A stretch of DNA of 50,879 bases from SVTX01 sp964629615 (GTDB lineage: Bacteria > Bacillota > Clostridia > Oscillospirales > CAG-272). The translations under genes were made by a program, and so were the position numbers. Every line of letters starts with the position of its first letter. Within the stretch, counting starts at the first letter, position 1. The notes below the pieces were generated by a model. The model had not been told where the DNA came from and searched no databases. It saw nothing but the letters and a program-made list of their open reading frames with translations. This document shows positions 17,557 through 26,891 of this stretch, in pieces. Location: contig CAZVUD010000006.1 of the NCBI GenBank assembly GCA_964629615.1, forward strand, positions 1-50,879. Direction: 5' to 3'.

Positions 17557-19245
17557 ATGGATTACGGTTATCTTGCTGATCTGCTTTTTCCGCATATCAC
17601 TACAACTCCCTCCGATATGGAGGAGAGATACCCTGCGCGCAAGCTTCCCGAGGGCGCTAAGGTAACGAGATTTGCACCTTCACCGACAGGATTTGTACAT
17701 TTCGGAGGACTTTTCCCCTCTACCGTCGGCGAGCGACTTGCACATCAATCGGGCGGAGTTTTTTATCTTAGAATTGAGGACACCGATGCAAAGCGCGAGG
17801 TCGAGGGCGCCGCTGAGGGTCTTATAAAAACACTTGCAAAATACGGCATCAAATTTGACGAGGGCGCTGTGCTCGGCGACGACGGCAAGATCTGCGACAA
17901 GGGTATATACGGTCCTTATAAGCAGAGCGAGCGTGCTCTCATATATCAGACATACGCAAAGCAGCTCGTGCGCGAAGGCAAGGCTTACCCCTGCTTCACC
18001 ACGGAGGAAGAGCTTGACGAGCTTCACGCCGTAAACAAAAAGGAAGAGATCAAAAACACGGATTGGCAAGCTGAAGCCGCAAAGAAAAAGCAAGAGATGC
18101 TCAGCCGCCGTGAATTTACGATAGAGGAAGTAGAAGAGCATCTTGCGGCATCTCACCCCTTTGTTCTCAGGATACTTGCCACAGGCGATCCCGAAAAGAA
18201 ATTCAAGATCACCGACCTTGTAAAGGGCAATCTTGAGATCCCCGAGAATGACGAGGACTTCGTACTGCTCAAATCCGACGGAATTCCGACATATCACTTT
18301 GCACACGCAGTAGACGACCACCTCATGGGAACCACCCACGTTATCAGAGGTGAGGAATGGCTCCCCAGCCTTGCAAAGCACATACAGCTCTTCTCCTATC
18401 TCGGATTTAAGGCTCCGAAGTACATGCATATAGCCCAGATCATGCGCCTTGACGAGAGCGGCAACAAAAAGAAGCTCTCAAAGCGCGATATGGGTGCAAA
18501 TATGGACGACTACACACGTATGGGATATGCTCCCGAATGCGTTTGCGAATACGTTATGACCCTGCTCAACTCAAACTACGAGGAATGGCATGCGCAAAAT
18601 CCCGACAAGCCATACACAGATTTCCCCTTCAATATAAAGAAGATGTCTGTTTCGGGATGCCTGTTTGATTTTAACAAGCTCAATGACGTATCCAAAAACA
18701 TCATTTCCAGAATGAGCGCCGACGAGGTTACAGACAAGGTAACAGAATGGGCTTTGGAATTCGACCCCGAATTCGGACGTATTCTCGCAAATAACAAGGA
18801 TATCGCCAAGGCGGCATTTGCAATAGGTCGCGGCGGCAAAAAGCCGAGAAAGGACCTTGCAACATGGGCTGACGCAAAGGATTACATGGGATTCTTCTTT
18901 GACGAGTTCTTCAGCGTTACGGAGAATTACCCCGAGAGCTTTGACAGGCAGGATATATTGTCCTCTCTCTCTGCATTTGCTTCTGGCTACGACGAAAATG
19001 ACGACATGAACGCATGGTTTGACAAGATAAAGGCTATTGCCGAGTCTCTCGGATATGCATCGGACATGAAGGCATACAAGGCAGATCCGAACGCGTACAA
19101 GGGAAATGTCGCAGATATAAGCATGTTCATCCGTCTCGCCGTTACAGGCAAGACCAACGCGCCCGATCTTTATACGGTCATGCAGATAATAGGACGCGAA
19201 AAGACACTGTCGCGCATAAACAGCATGGCAGAAAGCCTTAAATAA
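17557..19245 (+). CDS. gltX: Glutamyl-tRNA synthetase
   Basis: Class I synthetase that charges tRNA-Glu; 562 aa, longer than the common form of roughly 480-500 aa. An N-terminal extension of about 35 residues precedes RFAPSPTGFVHFGG, in which the HIGH motif is HFGG (residues 48-51). FYLRIEDTDAKREVEGA follows and the KMSKS loop is KKLSKRDMG near residue 305. The C-terminal anticodon-binding part is helical. RBS GAAAGGA precedes the ATG. It is followed by glnS with a 24-bp gap, so both glutamate-family synthetases are expressed together. Confidence 0.94.
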   Translation: MDYGYLADLLFPHITTTPSDMEERYPARKLPEGAKVTRFAPSPTGFVHFGGLFPSTVGERLAHQSGGVFYLRIEDTDAKREVEGAAEGLIKTLAKYGIKFDEGAVLGDDGKICDKGIYGPYKQSERALIYQTYAKQLVREGKAYPCFTTEEELDELHAVNKKEEIKNTDWQAEAAKKKQEMLSRREFTIEEVEEHLAASHPFVLRILATGDPEKKFKITDLVKGNLEIPENDEDFVLLKSDGIPTYHFAHAVDDHLMGTTHVIRGEEWLPSLAKHIQLFSYLGFKAPKYMHIAQIMRLDESGNKKKLSKRDMGANMDDYTRMGYAPECVCEYVMTLLNSNYEEWHAQNPDKPYTDFPFNIKKMSVSGCLFDFNKLNDVSKNIISRMSADEVTDKVTEWALEFDPEFGRILANNKDIAKAAFAIGRGGKKPRKDLATWADAKDYMGFFFDEFFSVTENYPESFDRQDILSSLSAFASGYDENDDMNAWFDKIKAIAESLGYASDMKAYKADPNAYKGNVADISMFIRLAVTGKTNAPDLYTVMQIIGREKTLSRINSMAESLK

Positions 19246-19269
19246 TCGGTTTGAAAGGAGATTTAAGCT

Positions 19270-20928
19270 ATGTCAGAAGAAATTATAGCCGGCAACTTTA
19301 TACACGATATCATCGATGAGGACATCGCACTTGATCCCGGACTCAAGATACACACAAGATTTCCCCCCGAGCCTAACGGATACCTCCACATAGGCTCTGC
19401 TAAAGCCATAATGATAAATTATGAAACGGCGAAAAAATACAACGGCGTATTCAACCTCCGCTATGACGACACAAATCCCGCAAAGGAAGATACAGAATAT
19501 GTAGATTCCATATACCGCGACCTTACATGGCTCATAGGTGAAGAGCCCAGCGGCGGCATCTTCTACGGATCGGATTATTTCGATCTCTGCTACCAGTACG
19601 CCATCAAGCTCATTCGCGACGGAAAGGCTTATGTTTGCGATCTCAGCGCAGACGAGCTTAAGGAATACAGAGGCACGCTCACCACCCCCGGCAAGAACTC
19701 ACCCTACAGAGACAGAAGCGTTGAAGAAAATCTCGATCTCTTCGAAAGAATGAAGAACGGCGAATTTCCCGACGGTTCAAAGACTTTGAGAGCCAAGATA
19801 GATATGGCATCTCCCAACATCAACATGCGAGATCCCGCCATATACAGAATAGTTCACACATCACATCACCGTCAGGGCGACAAGTGGTGCATATACCCTC
19901 TCTACGACTATGCACACCCGATACAGGACGCAACAGAGGGCATAACTCACTCACTTTGCTCGCTTGAATTTGAAAATCACCGTCCCCTCTATGATTGGGT
20001 GGTTGAAAATATCGGATTTGAGCACAAGCCCAAGCAGAGAGAATTTGCACGCTTGAATGTCACAAACACGGTAATGTCCAAGAGATATCTAAGATACCTC
20101 GTTGAAAATGATATGGTAGACGGCTGGGACGACCCCAGACTTCCCACTCTCTGCGCCCTTCGCAGACGCGGATACACACCTTCCTCCATACGCACATTTG
20201 TCAGAGGTGCCGGCGTTTCAAAATCCGAAAACCTCGTCTCACTCGGTCAGCTTGAGGCTTGCATAAGAGATGAGCTCAACGAAAGCGCTCCGCGACGTGT
20301 TTGCGTAGCCGATCCCATCAAGGTAGTTATCACAAACTACCCCGAGGATAAGGAAGAGACATTTGATCTTCCCAATCACCCTCAGCACCCCGAGCTGTCG
20401 GTAAGAGCGGTTAAATTTACACGCGAGCTCTATATAGATGCAAACGACTTTGCACTCACACCTCCGCCCAAGTTCTTCAGAATGAAGCCCGACGGTGAGG
20501 TAAGACTCATGGGCTCCTACATCGTTCGCTGCAACGAAGTCATCACAAATGACGACGGAAGCGTAAAGGAGATACACTGCACAGCCGACCTTGAAACAAG
20601 AAACGGCAACCCCGCAGACGGCAGAAAGATCAAGGGAACCATACACTGGGTAAGTGCAAAATACTGCGAGGATGTAACTCTGCATCTCTATGACAAGCTC
20701 TTTACCATCGACAATGTAAACGACATTCCCGAGGACAAGACATACAACGATTACCTCAATCCCGACTCTCTCATAAAGGTAAATGCCAAGGCAGAGCCTG
20801 CACTTTCAAGCGCTGTCGGCGGCGATAAGTTCCAATTTGTCAGAATGGGATATTTCTGCAAGGACTACAAGCACGAGGGTGTATATAACCGCGTTGTTGG
20901 ACTTAAGGACAGCTTTGCAAAAAAATAA
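19270..20928 (+). CDS. glnS: Glutaminyl-tRNA synthetase
   Basis: 552 aa, the bacterial GlnRS length. The HIGH-type motif PPEPNGYLHIGSAKAI, the tRNA-acceptor recognition stretch NLRYDDTNPAKED, and the KMSKS equivalent VMSKRYLRYLV are visible. The C-terminal half is the two-barrel anticodon-binding domain (PPPKFFRMKPDGEVRLMG and ADGRKIKGTIHWV). GlnRS charges tRNA-Gln directly, so this organism need not rely only on the GatCAB transamidation route. GAAAGGAG lies before the ATG. Confidence 0.96.
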   Translation: MSEEIIAGNFIHDIIDEDIALDPGLKIHTRFPPEPNGYLHIGSAKAIMINYETAKKYNGVFNLRYDDTNPAKEDTEYVDSIYRDLTWLIGEEPSGGIFYGSDYFDLCYQYAIKLIRDGKAYVCDLSADELKEYRGTLTTPGKNSPYRDRSVEENLDLFERMKNGEFPDGSKTLRAKIDMASPNINMRDPAIYRIVHTSHHRQGDKWCIYPLYDYAHPIQDATEGITHSLCSLEFENHRPLYDWVVENIGFEHKPKQREFARLNVTNTVMSKRYLRYLVENDMVDGWDDPRLPTLCALRRRGYTPSSIRTFVRGAGVSKSENLVSLGQLEACIRDELNESAPRRVCVADPIKVVITNYPEDKEETFDLPNHPQHPELSVRAVKFTRELYIDANDFALTPPPKFFRMKPDGEVRLMGSYIVRCNEVITNDDGSVKEIHCTADLETRNGNPADGRKIKGTIHWVSAKYCEDVTLHLYDKLFTIDNVNDIPEDKTYNDYLNPDSLIKVNAKAEPALSSAVGGDKFQFVRMGYFCKDYKHEGVYNRVVGLKDSFAKK

Positions 20929-20958
20929 TCACGATCTGAATATCTGAAAGGAGCTCAT

Positions 20959-21318
20959 ATGAACCCAAAAATGATCTGCCTTGCGGCATCCGCTCTTTCA
21001 TCGGCACCCGACATTGAATTTGCGCCTTTGCTCTTTAAGATGCTTTGCATATATACAGCTGTGATATCGCTGATATCCATAATAGTCTGCATATACGACA
21101 AATCCATATCCAAAAAGAACAGAGTTGAATTGCGCGTGCCCGAAAAGACACTCATGCTCCTGTCAGCCATAGGCGGCGGTGTAGCCATGTATCTGACTAT
21201 GCTCATCATACGTCATAAGACAAAGCATGTAAAGTTCATGCTCGGTATTCCCGTGTTTATCTTATTGCATGCCGCTCTTGTGATAGCAGGCTTCTATTTC
21301 GGTATACTTGCGCTGTAA
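20959..21318 (+). CDS. DUF1294 membrane protein
   Basis: 119 aa, small membrane protein of unknown function. After two N-terminal hydrophobic segments the DUF1294 signature appears: YDKSISKKNRVELRVPEKTL, LLSAIGGGVAMYLTMLIIRHKTKH, then a final hydrophobic helix. GAAAGGAG stands before the ATG. It ends the MBL-gltX-glnS run; a hairpin overlaps its stop codon. Confidence 0.88.
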   Translation: MNPKMICLAASALSSAPDIEFAPLLFKMLCIYTAVISLISIIVCIYDKSISKKNRVELRVPEKTLMLLSAIGGGVAMYLTMLIIRHKTKHVKFMLGIPVFILLHAALVIAGFYFGILAL

Positions 21319-21342
21319 TGTTGTGAAATTTTCACAACATTA
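21316..21342 (+). terminator. Hairpin at the DUF1294 stop codon
   Basis: TAATGTTGTGAAA, one T, then its exact complement: a 13-bp stem beginning at the stop codon itself. No T-run follows, so it may be a weak terminator or transcript end-protecting hairpin. Confidence 0.45.
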
Positions 21343-21379
21343 CATTACATTCTCGACTTGTTTTTGACAAAAATGTCAC

Positions 21380-21408
21380 TTGCAAAAATCGTCCGTGAAT
21401 GATATAAT
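21380..21408 (+). promoter_or_regulatory. Promoter of the pheST T-box transcript
   Basis: TTGCAA (21380-21385), 17-bp spacer and TATAAT (21403-21408). Confidence 0.75.
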
Positions 21409-21415
21409 ATATATA

Positions 21416-21698
21416 ATAATATGTATAAAATGCTGTGATGAAGTCAGCTGTTATTCTTTGCGTTTCACAGAGAGTCCGCCACCTGGTGTAAGGCGGATAT
21501 TCGCCGATAACCTCGCATTTCCCTTCGGAGCATATTCGGTCAAATCGCTATGCGACAAGTAGCCGAATACGGCATAAGACACCGTTATACGTCTTATGGG
21601 TCCGTTTCTGGCCCTTTTGAGTGCGTCTATAAGACGAAACGTGGTGGTACCGCGGATAATGTCCGTCCCGATCTTTGCATATCGGGACGGATTTTTTT
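21416..21698 (+). promoter_or_regulatory. T-box leader (phenylalanine) of pheST
   Basis: The T-box core GTGGTGGTACCGCGG (21641-21655) is followed by a strong terminator, TCCGTCCCGAT paired with ATCGGGACGGA (21662-21691), and seven T. Stem I contains GGTGTAAGGCGG and a TTC in GCATTTCCC that is a candidate phenylalanine specifier; a second TTC nearby means the exact codon is not certain. Uncharged tRNA-Phe should permit read-through into pheS. Confidence 0.92.
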
Positions 21699-21730
21699 AC
21701 AGATAATAATTTTGAAAGGATAAACTTAAA

Positions 21731-22753
21731 ATGAAGGACATTCTCCAAAAGATCAAAGCCGAGGCTTTGAGCAAGATAAGCTCTGATGATATTTCCGACG
21801 AAGAGCTTGAAGCGGCAAGAGTCAAATATCTCGGTAAGAAGGGTGAGCTCACCGCCGTTTTGCGCGGAATGGGCAAGCTTTCAAACGAGGAAAGACCTGT
21901 TATAGGTCAGCTTGCAAATGAAGTAAGAGTTGCCATTGAGAGCGCGATAGCAGACACTAAGAGCAGGCTCTCAAAGCGCGCACTTGAGCTTAAGCTTAAG
22001 AGTGAAAAGCTTGACGTTACCATGCCCGGCAAAACACAGAAGATAGGTCACAGACATCCCCTCACTCTCGTTCAGAGAGATCTCGAGGACATATTTATCG
22101 GTATGGGCTTTTCCATCGTTGAAGGACCCGAGGTTGAGTACGATTACTACAACTTCCAGGCTCTCAACATCCCCGAAAACCATCCCGCACGCGACACACA
22201 GGATACATTCTACATCACAGATAAGATACTTCTGCGCAGCCAGACCTCTCCCGTTCAGGCAAGGACCATGGAAAAGCAGAAGCCCCCGATACGCATAATC
22301 TCCCCCGGACGCGTTTACAGAAGTGACGCAATGGACGCGACCCATTCACCTCTCTTCCACCAGATGGAGGGGCTTGTAGTTGATGAGGGCATAACCATGG
22401 GCGACCTTAAGGGCATGCTTGAAACCTTTGCAAAGACAGAATTCGGCGAGGATACAAAGGTCAGATTCCGTCCTCACCATTTCCCGTTCACCGAGCCGTC
22501 TGCTGAAGTTGATATATCCTGCTTTATGTGCGGCGGCAAGGGCTGCAGACTCTGCAAGGGCGAAGGCTGGATAGAGATACTCGGAGCAGGAATGGTACAT
22601 CCCAACGTGCTCTCAATGTGCGGCATAGATCCCGAAAAATACTCGGGCTTTGCATTCGGTATGGGTATCGAGAGGATCGCTATGCTAAAATATCACATTG
22701 ATGACATTCGTTATTTCTATGAAAATGACGTTCGCTTCATCGAACAGTTTTAA
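21731..22753 (+). CDS. pheS: Phenylalanyl-tRNA synthetase alpha subunit
   Basis: 340 aa, catalytic subunit of the alpha2-beta2 enzyme. An N-terminal coiled coil (about 1-85) binds tRNA. Class II motifs follow: GHRHPLTLVQRDLEDIFIGMGF, SPGRVYRSDAMDATHSPLFHQMEG (motif 2), and GFAFGMGIERIAMLKY (motif 3). GAAAGGA precedes the ATG. It is 18 bp upstream of pheT and under T-box control. Confidence 0.97.
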   Translation: MKDILQKIKAEALSKISSDDISDEELEAARVKYLGKKGELTAVLRGMGKLSNEERPVIGQLANEVRVAIESAIADTKSRLSKRALELKLKSEKLDVTMPGKTQKIGHRHPLTLVQRDLEDIFIGMGFSIVEGPEVEYDYYNFQALNIPENHPARDTQDTFYITDKILLRSQTSPVQARTMEKQKPPIRIISPGRVYRSDAMDATHSPLFHQMEGLVVDEGITMGDLKGMLETFAKTEFGEDTKVRFRPHHFPFTEPSAEVDISCFMCGGKGCRLCKGEGWIEILGAGMVHPNVLSMCGIDPEKYSGFAFGMGIERIAMLKYHIDDIRYFYENDVRFIEQF

Positions 22754-22771
22754 TATAGGAGGGCGAAAATA

Positions 22772-25171
22772 ATGAATCTTTCACTTAATTGGTTACACGA
22801 TTTTACAGATACAACCGGCATAACCACCAAGGAATTCTGCGACAGAATGACCGACACAGGCTCAAAGGTAGAGGGCTTTGAGGAGCTTGGCGCAGATATC
22901 AGCAACGTAGTTGTTGCAAAGGTGGTTTCAATGGAAAGACACCCCGACTCTGACCACCTCTTTATCTGCCAGATGGATATAGGTAAGGGCGAAAACATTC
23001 AGATCGTTACAGGTGCTCAGAATGTAAACGAGGGCGACATAGTTCCCGCGGCTATTCCCGTTGCACATCTTCCGGGCGGCGTTACCATAAAAGCAGGCAA
23101 GCTCCGCGGCGTTGAATCAAACGGTATGCTCTGCTCTATGGGTGAGCTTGGACTTACAGCACACGACATGCCGAACAAGGAAGAGGACGGAATACTTATC
23201 CTTGATCCCGAATTTGAGGACAAGATCGGCATGGATATAAAGGAAGCTCTGCTTTTGTCCGACACAGTCGTTGAATTTGAGATCACCTCAAACCGCCCCG
23301 ACTGCCTCTCAGTCATCGGTCTTGCAAGAGAAAGCGCCATCTCATTTGAAAAAGAATTTAACCTCCCCTGCCCCAATGTAAAGGAGCTTGGCGACGGAGA
23401 TGATATAAGCAACTACCTTAAGGTCGAGATAAGCGACAGCGATCTTTGCCACAGATACGCGGCAAAGATAGTAAAGAACGTAAAAATAGCTCCCTCCCCC
23501 CTCTGGCTCAGAATGCGCTTGCGCGCAGCAGGTGTAAGACCCATAAACAACATCGTAGATATCACGAACTACGTAATGCTTGAATACGGTCAGCCCATGC
23601 ACGCATTTGATTACTCCTGCCTCGACGGAAAATGCATAAATGTCCGCAGAGCACACGACGGCGAGCTTTTCCGCTCGCTTGACGACAAGGATCACACGCT
23701 TGACTCATCCATGCTCGTAATAGCTGACGAAAAGAAGGCTTGCGCGCTTGCAGGTGTTATGGGCGGCGCTAACTCCGAGATCAAGGATGACACTGTTACC
23801 GTGGTATTTGAATCTGCATGTTTCCTTGGAACAAATGTAAGAGTTACCGCAAAGAAGAACGGCATGAGAACAGAATCATCCGCACGCTTTGAAAAGGGAC
23901 TTGACCCCGAAAACGCAATGGGCGGTCTTATGAGAGCATGTGAGCTGGTACAGCTTCTTGGTGCAGGTGATGTCGTAGACGGCATAATCGACGTGTACCC
24001 GACAAAGGCAAAGAGCAACATCATTCCCCTTGAGGTAGACAGAATAAACAAGTTCCTGGGCGTTGAATTGTCACGCGAGTACATGATAGACGTGCTTACA
24101 AAGCTGGAATGCAAGGTAGTTGACGGCAACATCATCACTCCTACCTTCCGTCAGGATCTTGTCTGCATGCAGGATATTGCCGAAGAAATAATCAGGATCT
24201 ACGGTTACAACAAGATAAAATCCACATGCATATATGCAGAAACAACTCAGGGCGGCAGAACTCCCAAGCAGCAGTTTGAGGTTGACACTGAAAACCTCAT
24301 GTACGGCATGGGATTTGACCAGATACAGACCTTCTCATTCATCAGCCCCCGTTACTATGATAAGATAAGAATGGCGGCAGATGACGCAAGACGCGAGAGC
24401 GTTGTTATATCCAACCCCCTTGGTGAGGATACAAGCGTTATGAGAACTACTGCGTTGCCCTCACTCCTTGAGGTCATAACAAGAAACATCAACTTCTCCA
24501 ATACAAACGTGCGAGTATTTGAAATGGCATCCACATATACCCCCACACCCGATGTAAATGATCTTCCTGTAGAAAGAAAGATACTTACCGTTGGCATGTA
24601 CGGAAATGAGGATTTCTACACACTTAAGGGCGTTGTTGAGAACATTCTTGAGAGCGCAGGCATAGTTGACGCCAAATATGTTTCCTGCTCCTCTGACAAC
24701 GCATATCATCCCGGAAGATGCGCACAGATATATGACAAAAACGGCAATCTGCTCGGTATAATGGGTCAGATACATCCGCTCACAGCGCAGAATTACGGCG
24801 TAAGCACGGTCATCTACGCAGCTTGCATAGATTTCGACTCTGTTTTTGAGTATTCGGATATGACCGTGGACTACAAGCCCCTCTCCAAGTTCCCGTCCGT
24901 TACACGTGACTTCTCATTCGTATGCGATGAGGATCTTGAAGTAGGCGTAATTGAGGAGACCATGGCTCGCGCGGCAGGCAAGCTCTGCTCAGGCGTTGCT
25001 CTGTTCGATATTTACAGAGGCGCTCAGATAGGTGAAGGCAAGAAGTCTGTTTCCTTCCGTCTTACACTCCATGCAAACGACCGCACACTTACAGTTGAAG
25101 AAGCCGACAAGGTATCAAACAAGGTGCTTAACGATCTGAAGTTCAAGCTCGGCATCGGCATCAGAGAATAA
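22772..25171 (+). CDS. pheT: Phenylalanyl-tRNA synthetase beta subunit
   Basis: 799 aa, full length. Domains in order: N-terminal and tRNA-binding EMAP-like domain (HPDSDHLFICQMDIG, about 50-150), B3/B4 editing domain (about 205-380), B5 domain (about 400-470), catalytic-like core, and the C-terminal ferredoxin-fold anticodon-binding domain (SKFPSVTRDFSFVCDEDLEVG onward). AGGAGGG stands before the ATG. Confidence 0.97.
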   Translation: MNLSLNWLHDFTDTTGITTKEFCDRMTDTGSKVEGFEELGADISNVVVAKVVSMERHPDSDHLFICQMDIGKGENIQIVTGAQNVNEGDIVPAAIPVAHLPGGVTIKAGKLRGVESNGMLCSMGELGLTAHDMPNKEEDGILILDPEFEDKIGMDIKEALLLSDTVVEFEITSNRPDCLSVIGLARESAISFEKEFNLPCPNVKELGDGDDISNYLKVEISDSDLCHRYAAKIVKNVKIAPSPLWLRMRLRAAGVRPINNIVDITNYVMLEYGQPMHAFDYSCLDGKCINVRRAHDGELFRSLDDKDHTLDSSMLVIADEKKACALAGVMGGANSEIKDDTVTVVFESACFLGTNVRVTAKKNGMRTESSARFEKGLDPENAMGGLMRACELVQLLGAGDVVDGIIDVYPTKAKSNIIPLEVDRINKFLGVELSREYMIDVLTKLECKVVDGNIITPTFRQDLVCMQDIAEEIIRIYGYNKIKSTCIYAETTQGGRTPKQQFEVDTENLMYGMGFDQIQTFSFISPRYYDKIRMAADDARRESVVISNPLGEDTSVMRTTALPSLLEVITRNINFSNTNVRVFEMASTYTPTPDVNDLPVERKILTVGMYGNEDFYTLKGVVENILESAGIVDAKYVSCSSDNAYHPGRCAQIYDKNGNLLGIMGQIHPLTAQNYGVSTVIYAACIDFDSVFEYSDMTVDYKPLSKFPSVTRDFSFVCDEDLEVGVIEETMARAAGKLCSGVALFDIYRGAQIGEGKKSVSFRLTLHANDRTLTVEEADKVSNKVLNDLKFKLGIGIRE

Positions 25172-25191
25172 TACTTTAAGGGTGGCTTCAG

Positions 25192-25410
25192 ATGGATCAG
25201 AAAAAGATTGACAGAATAAACGAGCTTGCAAAAAAGAAAAAGTCCCCCGAGGGACTTACAGAAGAGGAGCACGCTGAAAGAGCACAGCTCCACAAGGAAT
25301 ATATCGAAGCATACCGTTCTCATCTGCGCGGAGTACTTGATAATTCAGTCATACAGTATCCCGACGGCACGAGAGAAAAGGTAAAGGACAGATATAAGGG
25401 CGACAAATGA
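25192..25410 (+). CDS. DUF896 protein (YnzC-like)
   Basis: 72 aa, cytoplasmic. The family features are KIDRINELAKKKKSPEGLTEEE, then a helical hairpin with YIEAYRSHLRGVLDN and a C-terminal PDGTREKV. Function is unknown, though the Bacillus member YnzC belongs to an SOS-linked gene group. It is 20 bp downstream of pheT and likely on the same transcript, ending at a shared terminator. Confidence 0.9.
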   Translation: MDQKKIDRINELAKKKKSPEGLTEEEHAERAQLHKEYIEAYRSHLRGVLDNSVIQYPDGTREKVKDRYKGDK

Positions 25411-25414
25411 TCGC

Positions 25415-25450
25415 AAAAAAATATCGGAGGCACGCCTCCGATATTTTTTT
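25415..25450. terminator. Bidirectional terminator between DUF896 and EamA genes
   Basis: AAAAAATATCGGAGG and CCTCCGATATTTTTTT form a stem with a 4-nt loop, with T-runs in both directions. It ends the plus pheST unit and the minus hydrolase-EamA unit. Confidence 0.92.
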
Positions 25451-25458
25451 ATGCATAT

Positions 25459-26328
25459 TTAAGTAAATATTGCCATGCAGACTGTAGACAGGCAAAGTAT
25501 AAGGAGTCCAATATTAAACTTCTTTTTGTGCTTTTCCTTAAAGCATATCGCTGAGAATATCACAGTGACAAGTATGCTTAGCTTGTCTATCGGCACGACC
25601 ACGCTTATGCTTCCGTTTCCAATGGCATAGTAATACAAAAGCCAGCTTGCGCCCGTTGCTATGCCCGAAAGGACTATAAATGCTGTGTCGCGTTTATTTA
25701 AGCGCCTTTGCTCTTTCGGCTTTTTGCGGAATATTACCACGAGCCATGCCACAGCAAAGACCACGCATGTGCGTATGGCGGTGGCAAGATTTGAGTCCAC
25801 ATTTTGTATGCCGATCTTGGCAAGTATAGACGTCATGGCAGCAAATACCGCTGATAGCGCCGCAAATATAAACCACGGCGACTTGTAGCTCTTGCCGCTG
25901 CGGTCTATATCTATCATAAGATATGTTCCCACTGCTATCGCTGTAAGAAACAAAAGCTTAAGATACCACATACTGCGCTCTGTTGGAAATACAGCCATTG
26001 CCAAAAGCACGGATATCACGACGCTGGACTTATCCACCGCCGCGACCTTTGAGGTCTCACCTATCGCAAGTGCCTTAAAATAGCACAGCCAGCTCGCACC
26101 GGTAGCAATTCCGGAAAGGATAAGGAATACAAGCGATCTTGTATCCACATTGACTATATCGCCGGCAGATCCGCTTACTATTGCCACAAGCCACGCAAAC
26201 ACCAAAACGACAGATGTTCTCACTGCAGTTGCAAGGTCCGAATCTGTATTTTTAACTCCGTATTTTGAAAGTATAGCTGTTATGCCCGCAAAGAACGCTG
26301 ACATGACAGCCGCGATCATCCAAAGCAT
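25459..26328 (-). CDS. EamA-family (DMT) transporter
   Basis: 289 aa with about ten membrane helices in two similar halves. Each half carries the repeat pattern ILSGIATGASWLCYF / VLSGIATGASWLLYY and SKYGVKNTDSDLATAVRTSVV / AKIGIQNVDSNLATAIRTCVV, showing internal duplication. This is the drug/metabolite transporter fold; the substrate is unknown. CGAGGTGA precedes the ATG. It is the last gene of the minus-strand unit after the 2H protein. Confidence 0.92.
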   Translation of the reverse strand: MLWMIAAVMSAFFAGITAILSKYGVKNTDSDLATAVRTSVVLVFAWLVAIVSGSAGDIVNVDTRSLVFLILSGIATGASWLCYFKALAIGETSKVAAVDKSSVVISVLLAMAVFPTERSMWYLKLLFLTAIAVGTYLMIDIDRSGKSYKSPWFIFAALSAVFAAMTSILAKIGIQNVDSNLATAIRTCVVFAVAWLVVIFRKKPKEQRRLNKRDTAFIVLSGIATGASWLLYYYAIGNGSISVVVPIDKLSILVTVIFSAICFKEKHKKKFNIGLLILCLSTVCMAIFT

Positions 26329-26356
26329 TATAATTCACCTCGATCTTCGGTAAGGA

Positions 26357-26890
26357 TCATATCCTCACGCTTTCGACAGTATTAAAAGTGCCAAATTCAC
26401 CGCTTTCGGATACACATATAATAAATTCGCGCACATTGACCTTGTGCGGAAGAGATACATTACGTATCATTTCATATGCGCGCCTTACCTTTTCATTTTC
26501 AGGATCAAAAAAGAGGGAGGTGTGCAATTTTCCGTCGGAATCATATTCCGATATATCAACGCCATATTTAGCGTACAACATATCGTTTAGATTATTTTGA
26601 GCCAAAGCAGCTTTGTCTGACATATCATACCTTATCCAGCAAATATTATCAAAGCATTCATATCCGCGCACATCCAGCTCCAAAGGCTCAAGATGCGCAC
26701 AATATTCAGCAATATCCGACAAAATATCATCTATGGCATCATCAGATGCGTAAAATGCGTTTTTGAGAGTTATGTGGAGTGGTATGCCGGAATTTTTAGA
26801 CTGAAATCCAAGCATACCGTCGATCTCACGTACCTCAGTGCGAACCGCATCAAGTTCTCTGTCAACGCAAGCTCCTGTCCATATATACAT
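26357..26890 (-). CDS. 2H phosphoesterase (2'-5' RNA ligase-like)
   Basis: 177 aa. Two H-x-T/S motifs are present in the expected positions: LHITL (His39, Thr41) and LHTSL (His123, Ser125). This two-histidine fold belongs to the ligase/cyclic phosphodiesterase superfamily that acts on RNA or cyclic-phosphate nucleotides. The frame runs further upstream inside the preceding gene, but the ATG at MYIWTGAC is one nucleotide after that gene's stop codon (TAATATG). There is no clear Shine-Dalgarno, so translation is probably coupled. Its substrate is unknown. Confidence 0.8.
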   Translation of the reverse strand: MYIWTGACVDRELDAVRTEVREIDGMLGFQSKNSGIPLHITLKNAFYASDDAIDDILSDIAEYCAHLEPLELDVRGYECFDNICWIRYDMSDKAALAQNNLNDMLYAKYGVDISEYDSDGKLHTSLFFDPENEKVRRAYEMIRNVSLPHKVNVREFIICVSESGEFGTFNTVESVRI

Positions 26891-26891
26891 A

